Shown piece after piece: positions 25,401 to 38,353 of a DNA stretch of 64,000 nt. Source of the stretch: Saccharum officinarum (Eukaryota > Streptophyta > Magnoliopsida > Poales > Poaceae); the NCBI GenBank assembly GCA_020631735.1, contig CM036223.1:13207356-13271355 (forward strand). The letters run 5' to 3'. The notes beneath the pieces were generated by a model that was given only the letters and a program-made list of their open reading frames with translations, ran no database searches and was not told where the DNA came from. The position numbers were made by a program, and so were the translations under genes. Positions within the stretch are counted from its first letter, which is position 1; every line of letters begins with the position of its first letter.

Positions 25401-25989
25401 TGTTGACATTTTCAAGCAAGACTTTTGCAAGTTGTATGGCATGACACTAGAGCCGTTGCTGAACATATACCTCCAAGCAGGCCTGACAGCTCTCAAGACC
25501 CCGTATCCCTCACATGATTATCCCTTACTTTTCTCTACAGTCTTTCATTGCTAAAATATAGATTACTAGTATCTGTTGTGGTTATGGTATCTTGTATTGT
25601 CCTTGACCATCTAAAGATTCTGCACTGAGGGTAGCTGCCCTAGGGAAGACCCCTTGTCTCTGGAGGGCTTCAGGAAACTAGCCGAGCCTCTGCCTTTCTC
25701 CAAGCAACACCACTCGAAGCTTGTCTGTTACATCACCAAGGAGCTCATGGACACTGAGAACCCGCCTCGGGTTCTGCCGAATGGCTATGTCTACAGTGAG
25801 AAGGTGCGCACTCAAACCGAGCTGTTCTTTGTAAAGCGTCAGTTCAAACCATCTTGGCTTAGCGCTTGCTCTATGTTTTGCCCACAGGCGCTTCAAGAGA
25901 TGTCCAAGAAAAATGACGGGAAGATTACATGCCCCAGGACAGGAGATGTTTGCGACTTCTCAGAGTGTGTCAGGGCTTTCATCTCCTAA
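22495..25989 (+). CDS. MAEA: MAEA/GID9-like CTLH-RING subunit of the GID ubiquitin ligase
   Basis: Seven exons with GT-AG borders: 22495-22785, 22972-23166, 24311-24433, 24864-25049, 25369-25502, 25617-25803, 25888-25989. They give an intact protein of 405 residues. The N-terminus is low-complexity (Pro/Ala). LisH covers about 138-162 (ILVDYMLRMSYYDSATKLAE). CTLH/CRA follows (ELIDIDVFLDAKRVIDSLQ onward, KCIQAIAYARKHLAPW type). The C-terminus carries the degenerate Gid-type RING/U-box: KLVCYITKELMDTENPP, LPNGYVYSEKAL and KITCPRTGDVCDF. In yeast and animals the orthologue (Gid9 or Fyv10/MAEA) is part of the multisubunit GID/CTLH E3 complex. The exon 5/6 junction is phase 2 and gives TPFCTEGSCPREDPLS. 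It is in tandem with LPD1 but clearly separate. Confidence 0.95.
23256..23378. repeat. 62-bp tandem duplication in MAEA intron 2
   Basis: Two direct copies of TTGATGTAGAAATCTGGGAT onward to TTAGATATCTAGTT with few substitutions. It is intronic and non-coding. The rest of this long intron shows no recognisable element. Confidence 0.8.
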
Positions 25990-26299
25990 TCACGAAATAC
26001 TCTGGTTTGTGTGGCTTGGGAGTGAATGTACATAGAGTGGTCAGCACATTGTGCGTTATGTTAAGTTAATTGAATTAACCTGGAATGTTAAACTGGCTGG
26101 ATGTTGGAAGTACCTCTTCTGCCTCTCGATTGTTGCATCTGTGAACTGTGCAAGTGAAACTGACGTTTTTCATGCTCCAACGCCTTCCAAAGTGAGGCTT
26201 CAGACTCGATCGAAGTAAAATTAAAATTTCAAAGCGAAGTTGTGAAAAGGATAACTTGATTTCAAAAATGATTTGTATCATATTTAGACACAGGTAAAT

Positions 26300-26403
26300 G
26301 TTATGTTCGCTTAAACTACTTTTCAGTCAACGAACGGTGTTTTCCTCTCACAAATCATCATAAGCATCAGAATAAGCTAAATTTCAGCATAAGCGAACAG
26401 GTC
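26300..26403. mobile_element. Short MITE-like inverted repeat
   Basis: TGTTCGCTTAAACTACTTTTCAG on the left and GCATAAGCGAACAGG on the right are partly inverted (TTCGCTTA / TAAGCGAA) over about 100 bp. It is typical of short grass MITEs and lies just upstream of the Helitron 5' end. Confidence 0.5.
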
Positions 26404-26408
26404 CACCA

Positions 26409-28921
26409 TCTTCTACTATACGAATCTTGCACCATAAACGCTGGCTTCTCATTGGGCCACGTCATCTCAATTTTTCTCTGCCGCTGGATCAATCTACAGA
26501 GCTTGATCGAGCCGTCCGTCTCACGCCCGGCCACCTCTGCCTCCGCCCCGCTCCGCCGCCCCGCTCGCACCTCCCTCCGGCCTCCGCCACCTACTCCGCC
26601 GGCCCCTGACTCCGTCCGTCTCACGCCCGGGCTTGGCCACCTCGCTGCCACCCCGCCGCCTGACGCACCGCTCATAGCCTCACACCTCCCTCCGCCACCT
26701 ACTTCACCAGCCCCCGCGGTATTGCCTCGGAGCCAAGTAGCAGCGATGCCGCCCAAGCTTGACCTGTTGGCCATCATAGTTCGCAGTCGATAGAAGTCAC
26801 TGACTCACTGTGCCTCTGTGGCGTCGTATCTGGCGCCCAATTCGCGCTATTCCATCTCGATGGTGCCACGAGCCTCTACCTGACCGTCGTTCATGCAGCA
26901 TCCCCAGCCCCGGTCTCCCCGCGCCCCTCCTGCGAGCCGGCTGCGGCCACGCGGCTCCTCATCCATGGAAATTGAAGGATGATACTGAGGTTCAATCCAA
27001 TCTGATGACCACGCGCAACACCTTATGGCGTCTTCTTCCTCAATCTGGTAAGGGATCATCCTCATCTTATGTTTTCCCTCTCTTCCTCGTGCGGTGAGAT
27101 GGCTTCGACCCTGCACACAGCTGCAAAACCTATTCTATCTGCACCTGCACCTTGACAAAACTGTTCCCAGCTATAGCACTTCCTGGCTCGATTATCATCT
27201 TCCATTTTGGCTCACACCTTTTCAACAGGGCAATTGATGTCTAAAGCAGATATTAGTTCATCTTCATCCTTGAGACGATAATAAGTTTTTTAATTCACGT
27301 ATCTTTTTTATAGATATAAATCAATAGCAGATTGTGGAGGACGGCCGGCGACAGACTGGATATCGACATCCAATGGCGCACAGGAGATGTTCAACAAAAT
27401 GCGCGTGAGGTAAATAGCACAGTTTTTTCCTCTCCATGTGTATATGTATGCTATTTAGGAGAAAAAATATCACCCTATTTCTCAACTCAATCATCGCACA
27501 ACAAAGCTTATATATTTTGAAAGCTCTTTCGCCCATAATCCCCGTATACACATGCATTTTTTCTCCCAATAATATTCAGATTTAAAATGCCTGTGCTATT
27601 TTATGCTCCATCCATTCTTTACATTTTGTGATGGCCTTGTGTTGATGCTAGAGCCCTCTTTCTCTGATTGATGTCATCCGTAGCTCTTGAGGCTACTTGC
27701 TACGCTATTTAGGACTTGTTTTAAAAAAATCCGACGATTCCTTTCCTTCCAAATGTTCCACATTATGTAAATCGCCATGCCATTGAAACGTCACCATTGA
27801 TCTTTTTGCACCTTGTGGATTGCTGCCTCCCACCACAAGCTGATATCCGGGGGGTCGACCTCTAGCTGAAATAGCTTGATGTCGAAGTGCTCCGAAGTTA
27901 GCACTTGGTTCCAAACGGCTTTTGCAAATTGGCAAAGATGCTGGCCAGTCTTCGATTTGTTGATTTACCATCATCTCACTGGTTGTATATGCATTTTATT
28001 CACTAATTGGAAAGTTCAAAATTTTTTCTCTTAACACAAATATAACCTGGTATATAGATTTGGGACATTGGGTGAGAAAGGGAAAACAAAGATTTAAATT
28101 ATACATCAATCACCGCAAAGGAGCCATCACTATAATGCTCCATGAATTTTCATATCAAAGATGCTATAGTTTATGCTGCCTTACAATTTTCTATGCTTGA
28201 CATACATTTTTCTAAAATTAGGCAATATATATTGTCGGCACACTTTTCAGTGGCTTTAGAAACTCAAGGTCCTTGGATGTGTGTATCATAGATCGTAGGT
28301 GTAAGAGGGAGGGAGGGCATATTAGTAAATGCTTACGATCCTCTTTCTCGAGATCTTCAGATATAACCATGTTCAGTTTTGAGTTGATAAAACCCAACTG
28401 TATAACCTACTAATTTTATCTTCCAGTGATGCTTGATTCCTAACAATTGCTACAAATCATGGACTAATCCAATATGCAGTCTTAGCAACTGGTGTCTACA
28501 TACACATAATTATGAACTAGCATATTTCCCTTTTCTTGGTGGTTCTCTAAATCATTGTCCTTTTTTCTCTGCATTGGATTAGATTGCAGCAACAGAGTAA
28601 CTATGGAGGAATTTTTGTAGAACCAACAGAAGAATAACTGAATCAGGTCTTTCGCGCAAGTGCACTCGACCTACAGTATGTCTTATCTATAACTAAAATG
28701 AAGGCACATATAGTAACTGTGTGAGATGCCAACTGCTACCATTCTTACCTCGTCATATTAATCAATGACTAACGTTTTCTTTACCTTTGGGCCAGAGATT
28801 TAGGTGGATACATTATCTGGTGGTATATCTGGGGAGAACTCTAGGTGGCCATGGTGCACACCAAATTCCACACTGGCCCAAATCTGGTGGAGGCGTGGCA
28901 ACGCCACGCCCTTGTTTCTAG
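26409..28921 (+). mobile_element. Non-autonomous Helitron with captured GC-rich sequence
   Basis: The 3' end shows the Helitron hallmark: a hairpin GGCGTGGC-AAC-GCCACGCC (8-bp stem), an 8-base spacer, and CTAG (28918-28921) followed by host T. The candidate 5' end is TCTTCTACTATACGAATC preceded by host A, consistent with insertion between A and T without TSD. The roughly 2.5-kb body lacks a Rep/helicase. Its first 700 bp is GC-rich with an internal duplication (TCCGTCTCACGCCCGG and CACCTCCCTCCGCCACCTAC, each twice), likely captured material of unknown origin. It also contains a LINE fragment. The 3' end is firm; the 5' end is a proposal. Confidence 0.65.
27705..27974 (-). pseudogene. LINE reverse-transcriptase C-terminal fragment inside the Helitron
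   Basis: On the minus strand one frame reads AIYIMWNIWKERNRRIF, the conserved end of the zf-RVT region of plant L1-type LINEs. The reading frame is broken. It is a remnant, not a gene. Confidence 0.65.
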
Positions 28922-29220
28922 TACTGCACTGGACAAGAACCTACTGGTTTCATTCTGAAAATTGTAATTGCAATGCAGGCTCATCACCCATTGTTTTTTT
29001 TAAAGAATTGGGAGAAAATCGAACTTGAACATGGATGAATAACCATACAAAGAACAGTTGTTTGTGCTCATGACATGTTTAGCAGCTTAATGTATTCAAA
29101 CTGAACCCCCTTTTTTTCTTAAAAAAAAACAGTCAAACTCACCTTGCATTTCCTAATCCTAACCAAGGCGAGTCCGCATTTAGAGCAGCGAAGATTCCAG
29201 TCAGCCCATTCATTTACCTA
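28922..29220. other. Short intergenic stretch
   Basis: AT-rich sequence between the Helitron and the S27a promoter; nothing recognised. Confidence 0.4.
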
Positions 29221-29940
<720 letters not shown>

Positions 29941-31305
29941 TCGCTTGCGCCGATTTGCTTTACCCGCCTACCTATCAAGCATTCACCTGTTGGCCTGTTG
30001 GTTACTCGAATTGAATCTCATTTAGACCTGTCTGAGGTTGAAACTTAAATCGAGCAGTAGTATCTATCATATTGGTACCCCTGTTACTGAGTTGATGTGA
30101 TGCTGAGTTTAATTTTGTTTTCATATTCTTCTATCATTCTTGACGATTGCACCTTTTGGCCGTTTCACTATCATTCATAGGTCGATTATACTAGTATTGC
30201 ATAATTGGATTAATTGCGTTCCTTAGCTATTGCTATCTCTTGATTATTCCTGGGGTGGCAACTGGCAAGGGAAATGCCCTGACCACTTTACGTTTGCTTG
30301 ATCATTTTGATTGCCACTAATGTCTTGAGATAATTCTTTGTATGCTAAATACTTGTTGACATAATTGTTTGTGATAAGGATTTCTACCATTTTGTTGTTG
30401 TTTTATTAATGACTTGAGAGCAAATTGCTTGAGTTGGGTAGAATTGCTTTGCTTTGCTTTGGCTGTAGTATTGTCATCTTATCATGCAAATTTGTGATCT
30501 CAGTGCCCCACCAAATGTAGTTGCTGATTGTGGTGCAGTTGTGTATCGCAAGAGTTTTTTTTTGTGATTGTTCTCAGCTGTTATTGCTGGTTTATTGTTT
30601 TGCTAATGACTGTAGTGTTTTTTTTTATTGTGATCTCAGTAGCCCACCTAATAATGCTTTGTTTGCTTTGGGTGTAGTATTGCTGGTTCATTATTTTGTG
30701 ATTGTGCTGTGGTCGTAGATAGAATTGATTGCTTGTTTTCATAAGTCATACTGAGTATAAATTATGGTACTACCATTGATAAGTCATAGTTTGTTGTACA
30801 ATTCTTTTTAGGTCAGAAGGATTGTTGGGGTTGGGTCCTGGGACGTTGATGGCTGCAATTCCTTTTGCAGTGTGTGGTTGCATTCTTTAGCCTGTTTATA
30901 CCATGTTTTTAGGGAGTATAATGGTTCAATGTGTTCAATTTTGTTCTGTTAGCCAGCGCAAGATGCAAAAGATGCTTTGTACTAGTCTCCACATGTGATT
31001 GTTCAAGTAGGTTGTTGAATTGCGTAGTGTATGGTCATTATTGATATTAGGTGTGCTGTTCTCATGAACTGAACCAGCATGTGGCCTATGGATACGATTT
31101 CTGTTTTTGGTGGGACTGAATTGAGTCATGTGCTCATGAAGACGTGACCAAACCTAACATTTGTGCCAGTTTTGAGTATTTCAAGTTCAGTGGAGTTGAG
31201 ATCCTTCATGGAGTCTAAATCACACAGATTTACTGAATTCGTAGTCATTGTTTTACCTTGTTTTCTCTGTACCTTCTGTGAATTGTGAATCCTCAATGTG
31301 ATTAA
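29941..31305. other. S27a 3' flank, gene-free
   Basis: T-rich intergenic sequence with local near-repeats (TTGCTTTGCTTTGG, TTGTGATCTCAG, TGTAGTATTG). No gene or delimited transposon was seen. Confidence 0.5.
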
Positions 31306-31607
31306 GGCCGTGTTTGGTTACACGGACTAAAATTGAGTACTAAATATAGACTATTTATGAAACTAAAAATATAGGGTGAGGATAATTTGCGAGACAATTT
31401 TTTAAGCTTAATTAGTCGAAGATTAGCACTAATTGCTACAGAAAAAAATGTGTTAATGATGGGTTAATTAGGCTTAATAAATTTATCTCGTGGTTTAGTC
31501 GTGGAATATGTAATTTGTTATTTTATTAGTATCCGAACACTCCTGGTCAAGCTCAGTCAACGTTCGATATGACACGGACTAAAATTTAGCACCCAAACCA
31601 AATATTC
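31306..31607. mobile_element. MITE related to the element at 14774
   Basis: Left end GGCCGTGTTTGGTTACACGG and right end CACCCAAACCAAATATTCC, imperfect inverted repeats. The interior shares TTAATTAGTCGAAGATTAGC, TTAATTAGGCTTAATAAATT and ATTAGTATCCGAACACTCC with the copy at 14774-15117. It is non-coding. Confidence 0.7.
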
Positions 31608-34600
31608 CTCTAAATTGGTCCCTTTTCGATTGTATATACTCCATAAATGTCTACTTTGTTTGGCATGATTGGTTAGCAACCAGCAGGCACAGGTGAAACT
31701 GGCATGGCTGGATTTTATGCCGTTTGATTTGATGTGCCATCTGTAAGTTAGGCTGCGGAGCCCTGACAAGTTATATTGTCACTCGTATATGCTCTAGTTT
31801 CCCTTGGATCTTATGCACAGTTTGGCTACTTTGGTATGTGAATTCACATATTCAAATGACTTGTTCTTGCAAATGCGATTTGATTTAGAACGGGGTTACT
31901 GGCAGGTTTGTGCTGGACGTGTTTGGTTTGTTTGGTATTGGCTTTTGATTTGTTCTATCTTGTCCGTGGTGGCCTCTATTTGGTCTTTTGTAGTCCGTGG
32001 TGGCTTTGATATGACGAGTGACGGTTAGGACGACGTTCATGTTCAACCGTGCAAATTTCCCAAAGGCCTTGAAATTTGTGAAAATGTGCTGTTTCAAAGA
32101 ACCTGGTAAAAGCTGATAATCGTGAGCAACGATCTGGATGGTCAACCTTTAACTTTGTATACATGTCCGCATGATCAACTTTGTACAGCACGACACGGGC
32201 TAATCAGCGCATCAAAATGTTTGATTTGTATAGGATTTACATTTTGAATGAACACCCCAATTCATGGCATAGATTAGTGGGTTCATAAGGAAGAAATAAT
32301 GACGCCGATGTTCCTCCCCGAGCCCACGGTCATGGTTAAGTCGGTCTCACCATGGCTTCGGAACCCATTTATCAGTGACATGGCAATGGCAACCGAGTCT
32401 CGACGAGGACGCCTGGCCAAAACCTCTTTTCTCTATGCTGTGGTGTCGGCACTCGGCGCTGGCGAACCTCCAATTCAAACGCCACCTATTGTGATTTGTA
32501 AGGTCCCGCCTTCCGGACAAAGATCAGAGTTTTTTTTTGAGCAAAATTAAATTTGCTGCTTCTAACTTGCGAATATATTTTAGGTTAGGTCAGGCTGTGG
32601 GATGCTGAAGAATTACTGTAACGATGTCCATTTGATGTGGAACGATCTTGTTCTCCCCCTCCCTAACCTCTGAGTTCCTGGTTTTACATAAGTGGGGGAA
32701 AAATTGATTTTTGCCAGTCTTTTTTTATCTGTATTTAATTTGAGTTTTGTCTACTACTAGGGAATACTAGCTACATTTGTTTGTCTAGTACTCCATCCTA
32801 AAAAGATTGTGTTGTTCAGGTTTAAAGCTAGAACAACAGTCTTTTTGGACGAGTGGAGTACCCTTTATAAAAAAATGAAATTACATATCTACTTCTAGGT
32901 TTGTCCTTATATCATACTATTTTAACTTTGATTAAGTTTATAGAAAATATAGTTATTATACCGAGTAAGTATATTGTAATTTTCTCAAGGTTGTTAATGA
33001 TATACTAATTTGGTGTCTTATATTTTGATAGTTATCCTATAAATTCTGTAGCTAGATGTAGCTAACATAATTTCACTTAGAAAAGAATCTAGATGTAGCT
33101 ATATTTTAAGATGAATAAATTGTATTTTCATGGATTGACATTTTGTAACAACTGGTGCGGTGGAAAGCTCCTCTTTTTCCACGACACTTTCTACGACTTA
33201 CACGTAGGCCGGTAAAGAATTAAAAAAAAGTATCGTAGAAGCTAACTCTTTCAAAATCTTTCAACATTTTTCGCAAAATGTGTCCTATTGGTGATGTAGG
33301 CGTGCCTGCGGCTTGCCATCCTAGCGACAAACATGAAGGAAATGTCTTCTTTTGTAACAAACAAATAATATGGATAACACGTAATCACGTATACATTAAT
33401 ATACATGGCTTCCAACTTCAAGTTGGTGCAAGGACACTGAACACGCTAGGATGCCCCATTTCGGGACTTGAGTATCGGTATATAGCTTAAAAAAAATTAT
33501 TGTAGCGCTAAAGAACTTTCGGTAGTATACACTTTCTTTTGCTGCTCTAGGTGTCTTTGGGACTGCTATGGTAATCTTAGGATTAACTACGTGTCCTTGT
33601 AATGTTTCAAACTCTATTTCCTTAATGGAATAAGTATCTCAATGGTACGGTCACGAAAAAAAAGAATTTTAAGGGAAGAGAAAGAAAAGCGCAAGAAATA
33701 TTATTTTCTTCGTTGTTGCAAAGTCAATCAATCAAGCACCACTATCAAGGTGGTGATCCTAGTACTCTATGCTCTACCATATGGCATCCATGCTTAGGAC
33801 ACCTTCAATATTAGAATTGACTTGCTAGCTCATATGAACTTAAAAAAAGATAAAAATGGAGTAATCTAACATGCTAGTACCAAAAAAAATGTATAAACAT
33901 AAACACGTGAATTATAGAAAAATGTATGAGTTTAACTCTTCATGAAAAGTTAACTTATCCTTTTATCTTCTTATTGAATAAAATATTCTATGAGCTAGTC
34001 GTTTTAGGGCATCTTTAGCGTGCGTTCCAAAAGCGGTGCCAAGTGGAGAGAGAAGCCTATACCAAACATTCGAGTGCAGAGGTGTAAAGGAGAAAGCTTT
34101 GCATATGTGCAAAAACCTTACCTACGGGTGCAAACGATTAAAAACGTATTTCATTCACTGAAGAGTGCTACCAATTGAGCTAGCAAGTTGATGGAATTTT
34201 GAATGGAAGAGTATGTAGTTGGCAATGTGAGTTCCATAGCAAGATGCTAACCTGTTTACACACGTTGAAGAAATAAGCTAAGCAAAGCACCACATAACAT
34301 GATAGACCTTAACCTATCTCTTTCAACAATACGTTGAAGTTACTTGGAGGGCAGCTCCAACCGTGACTTATAAGCTAGCTTTACATACTTAATTTTATAT
34401 TTTAATAGAAGAGAGAGAAAAACTGTCTTTTGATGAAGAGCTAGTCCTGTACACATATTTCAAGTTTATTTGAGGTTGTCATGTGGGCCTAGTTATATTA
34501 CAATCTAAGATAAAAATTAACATCATTAAAGAGGTTGTCTTAGAGCTAGCAACTGGCTCGTAATGTGAGCTCTAATAGTTCAGTATACATGGTTAACCCA

Positions 34601-34893
34601 ACCAAGTCAACACAAATAACAAAGTTCTAGCTAATCAACACAATCTATGATTAAATCTTTAAAATTTAACCAAATTTCATGCTTCAAAAATCAGGTAGCC
34701 ACAAAAACTTCAATCAGTTGCCTTTTCAATTGTTTTTTCTCCTGCTCTTCCAACTGGAGGTCAGGAATCCATCAGCTTGGAGGGAAATGCTTACGTGGCA
34801 AAGCCCAAGCCAATTGGCACCTCTCCGGATTCCAAATAAACAACCACCCCACGTTACCGCCACGTAACCAACTCCCCCAATCCGTCGGCCGGC
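31608..34893. other. Intergenic region with MITE and LINE debris
   Basis: No gene is supported. A short Stowaway-like fold-back lies at about 32788-32863 (TACTCCATCCTAAAAAG / CTTTTTGGACGAGTGGAGTA). A probable LINE 3' end lies at about 33560-33662 (CCTTAATGGAATAAGTATCT then CACGAAAAAAA). MITE-like sequence with TAAGCTAGCTTTACA and GAGCTAGCAACTGGCTC lies at about 34355-34580. Reading frames at 32299 and 33278 have no recognisable residues. Confidence 0.45.
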
Positions 34894-37533
34894 ATGGCGA
34901 CCGCCACTGCCGCCACCGTCCCCGCCGGCGGCCGCCCGTACCGCCGCGCCCGCAGTCGCTGCGGCCCACCGCGCCTGCACCGCCTGCGCTTCCCGGCCGC
35001 ATCCGCGGTTGCGGCCGCTGCCGCTTCGTCTTCCCCGCCCGCCCCGTCGTCGTCCACGCTGCCGCCGCTGCCAGCAGACGGAGGCGGGCGGCTGGTGGCG
35101 GAGCTGGTGTGCGCGTTCAACGAGCTCACGGAGCGAATGGGGGAGGACCTGGCGACGTCCTTCTCATCGCGCCTGCTCTTCCGCGCGCTGAAGCTGGCGC
35201 TCCCCGCCCTCCGCGACGTGGACGGCGGCCGGGCACTCGCGCGCGCGCTCGCCATCGGCGCCACGCTCGCTGACCTCCAGGTAACGTGTCATACACTCAT
35301 ACCCGAATGACACTTCCTCCTTTCCATTTTTGGTGCAAAAGTTCGTCTCTTTGGAGTACAGGGTTGTGTTTGTTGGTTATCTGATGATCTGAAGTCAGCC
35401 TCTTACTTTTGGGTCTCTCTTGGCTCCAGTTCTTCTTGTATTGCCTAGAACTTGGATATTGAACCAAGAATTATAGCTTATCTAACAAACGAGTGTTAGC
35501 TTAATTTTCCAAGTTTGGTGTAATGTGTAGGTATATTTCATTCTGAGATGATTCGTCGATAGAATTTAGGCATTATGATCGTTCCAACAAGGCATCAACA
35601 TATACATTATCCGTCTCTTAAATGAGTGAAACCTTTCTGATGGGTGCGTACATTAGCTTGTTCACTAACACATGTTTCCATAATGTTATGCTACAGATTA
35701 CTCTGTTCACTTAACAAAGTTAATATACTTACATTTCCCAATGAAAATAAGGGACCTCTCTTGAATCAGAACTTATATTTCCTGCGTTTTGTAAATTGCA
35801 CATTTTTCCCCCATCGAGCTCTCAAATCTTACCAGCAGGCTTTTGAACTGAATGCTGAAAACAGATGGATGCTGAAGTCATTTCAGCCGGCATACTAAGA
35901 GAAGCATTAGATGCAGGAGCTGTAAGCATGAGGGATGTAAAAACTCAGATTGGGACCAGCACAGCTCATTTGTTGCATGACAGCTTAAGGATTAAGCATG
36001 CTCCTTCGAAGCTTGACGTATTGGATGATGAAAGTGCAAGCGCATTGAGAAGGTTTATTCTTTCATACTATGACATCAGGGCAGTGATATTGGAGATTGC
36101 ACTAAAGCTTGATATGATGAGACACCTTGATTACCTCCCTAAGTATCTGCAGCAGATAAAATCTCTTGAAGTCATGAAGATATATGCCCCACTTGCACAT
36201 GCTGTTGGAGCGGGTAATCTATCACTGGAACTAGAGGATCTTTCATTTCGTTACTTGTTTCCTCATTCGTATGACCATGTTGATCAGTGGTTGAGAAGCC
36301 AAGAAAGTGACTGCAAGGCCATAATAAATTTGTACAAGGAGCAGTTGCTTCAAGCACTGCAGGCTGATAATGAGTTGAAGAGGATTGTACAGGACATATC
36401 AATTCAAGGGAGGTATAAAAGCCGTTTCAGTACTATGAAGAAGCTAGTAAAAGATGGACGGAAACCAGAAGAAGTTAAAGACATACTAGGTTTGCGGGTA
36501 ATCTTGGAGCCTCGATGTGATGACAATTCATCTGATTGGGGCCCTAGGGCTTGCCTCAGGACATATGAAATTATTCAAGCTATGTGGAAGGAAGTCCGGG
36601 TAGAACAAAAGATTATATAACTCACCCAAAAAGAAACGGTTACCAGAGCTTGCATGTGGCCATCGATGTCAGTGAACCTGGGAAGGTGAGGCCACTAATG
36701 GAGATACAGATACGCACCAAGGAGATGCATAGGTTTGCTGTTGGTGGAGAGGCATCTCACTCTCTCTACAAAGGTGGTCTTACTGATCCCGAAGAGGTAA
36801 AAAAACTACCCTAGTTCTAGTTCTGCTCCTTCCATTACATTACACTTAATTCTTGGATTTAGCAAGTTCTGAAAGTTAGCTTTTGACATAAACAAGTGTT
36901 TTTCGATGACAAGTTGACGACAGAAATGGAAAACTATGTACTAAACTGAAATGATGTTATATGGGTATTGCTTAGAACCACCATTCATTGTTATGTTGTC
37001 CAGGCTAAAAGGCTGAAGACTATTATGTTGGCTGCAGCAGAGTTAGCAGCTCTGCGCCTACGAGACCTACCAGGCAGTGATCGAGGAGCTGGGAACTGCA
37101 AGAACCCGGCTTTCTGTCAGCTTGACAAAAATGGGGATGGGAGAATCAGCATCGAGGAGCTCACTGAGGTGGTGGAGGATCTAGGTGCTGGAGGCGAAGA
37201 CGCAACAGAGCTCATGCATCTTCTTGATGCAAACAGTGACGGCTCCTTGAGCTCTGACGAATTCGAGTCATTCCAGAGACAGGTAGTTTTAAGTTACATA
37301 TGTGCAGTGATCATTTAGGGACATAATTGTGGAACTGTCCTTGAGGGCGGAAGTGAGATTTTGATATCCTGTACATACATGTCTTTGTTTATCAGATTGA
37401 AATGATGAGAAACTTGGAGGACGATGATGATCACTACAGGAAGATCTTGAAGGAGAAGCTGCACACGATCGACAGTGCAGGTCTCATCCATGTCTATCGC
37501 AAGGAGCTCAGTGACAAGCTGCTTGTGGGCTGA
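34894..37533 (+). CDS. CRSH: Ca2+-activated RelA/SpoT homologue, 4 exons, one frameshift
   Basis: Exons 34894-35280, 35865-36796, 37004-37282 and 37396-37533 (GT-AG) encode about 578 residues once one base is allowed for in exon 2. Residues 1 to about 60 are Arg/Ala/Pro-rich and look like a chloroplast transit peptide. The RelA_SpoT synthetase region runs from [20 protein letters not shown] and [11 protein letters not shown] through [10 protein letters not shown] to [20 protein letters not shown]. Two EF-hands follow in exon 3: [14 protein letters not shown] (loop from Asp481) and [14 protein letters not shown] (from Asp515). By family knowledge CRSH makes (p)ppGpp in plastids when Ca2+ binds. 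At 36595-36600 the genome reads GTCCGGGT where GTC CCG GGT (VPG) is expected. If real, the protein stops at about 380 residues and loses the EF-hands. Both halves are otherwise well conserved, so I suspect a one-base assembly loss. Confidence 0.9.
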
Positions 37534-37837
37534 CCTGGAACTCAACACAACCTACCAAACCGTACAGCCATCTTACTGTAGTTTTGCATGTATACCACAC
37601 CGAGAAGTGACCCCAGTAATGATCTGTAAATAGTCGTCGAATGTACATGGTATCATATATCATTGAGAAAAAGGAGGGGCTGCAATAATCGCTGAATGTG
37701 GAGGTTGTATAAGATCCAAAAAAGGGGCGGGCTGTAATACTCGCTGAATTATATGATTCAAAAAAAGGAGGAACTGAAACCGGAGTGGTGCAGAATTCAA
37801 GGATTCTATAGAAGAAAAACTTATTTAATTTAATATA
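37534..37837. other. CRSH 3' flank
   Basis: 3' UTR-like sequence with a short near-tandem repeat (AAAAAGGAGGGGCTGCAATAATCGCTGAATGT-like units, near 37668, 37718 and 37759). No gene. Confidence 0.5.
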
Positions 37838-37850
37838 TCCAGGAAAACAG

Positions 37851-38340
37851 TTTGGATGCGTCTTCGCCAGAGAGATTTGGTTTAGGCTGTTAAGCCCGCT
37901 TGGGTTGTCCGCCATGACGCCGGTGGATGGCCACGACCTTGCACTCTGGTGGATTGAGCAGCGGCGTCGCCTAGACCAAGCTTCAAGGCCTCTTTTCGAC
38001 TCCCTAATGCTTCTTGTTGCTTGGGTGATCTGGAAAGAGAGGAACGGGAGAGTCTTCGGGCGGCCATCGAACACGGTGGCCCAGGTGGTGCAGGCGGCCA
38101 TCAGCGAAGGTGAAGAGTGGGCGCTCGCTGGCTATGCGCCAATGGCAGCCCTACAACTTGTTTGGTCGCAAAATTGGGTAGCAATGTAATCAAACAATTG
38201 AGATCCAGTAGAAGTAGGTCTCCTGTCGCGCTGCCGCGAGGTTCCTCGCCTCCGGGAGCTCGGTTCATGGTCGGTTGTGTATGCTTGGCACTCTTCTCCT
38301 CTTAATAAAAAACGGACGTACAACCCGGTTACGAAAAAAA
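37851..38340 (+). mobile_element. 5'-truncated L1-type LINE with 13-bp TSD
   Basis: The 490-bp insertion is flanked by the perfect duplication TCCAGGAAAACAG (37838-37850 and 38341-38353) and ends in a short poly(A). It encodes the end of the LINE ORF2 zinc-binding region, WVIWKERNGRVFGRPSNTVA, ending at 38187-38189, then a 3' tail CTTAATAAAAAACGGACGTA. The long TSD, poly(A) end and 5' truncation are the signature of target-primed reverse transcription. Insertion is about 320 bp downstream of the CRSH stop, same strand. Confidence 0.92.
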
Positions 38341-38353
38341 TCCAGGAAAACAG

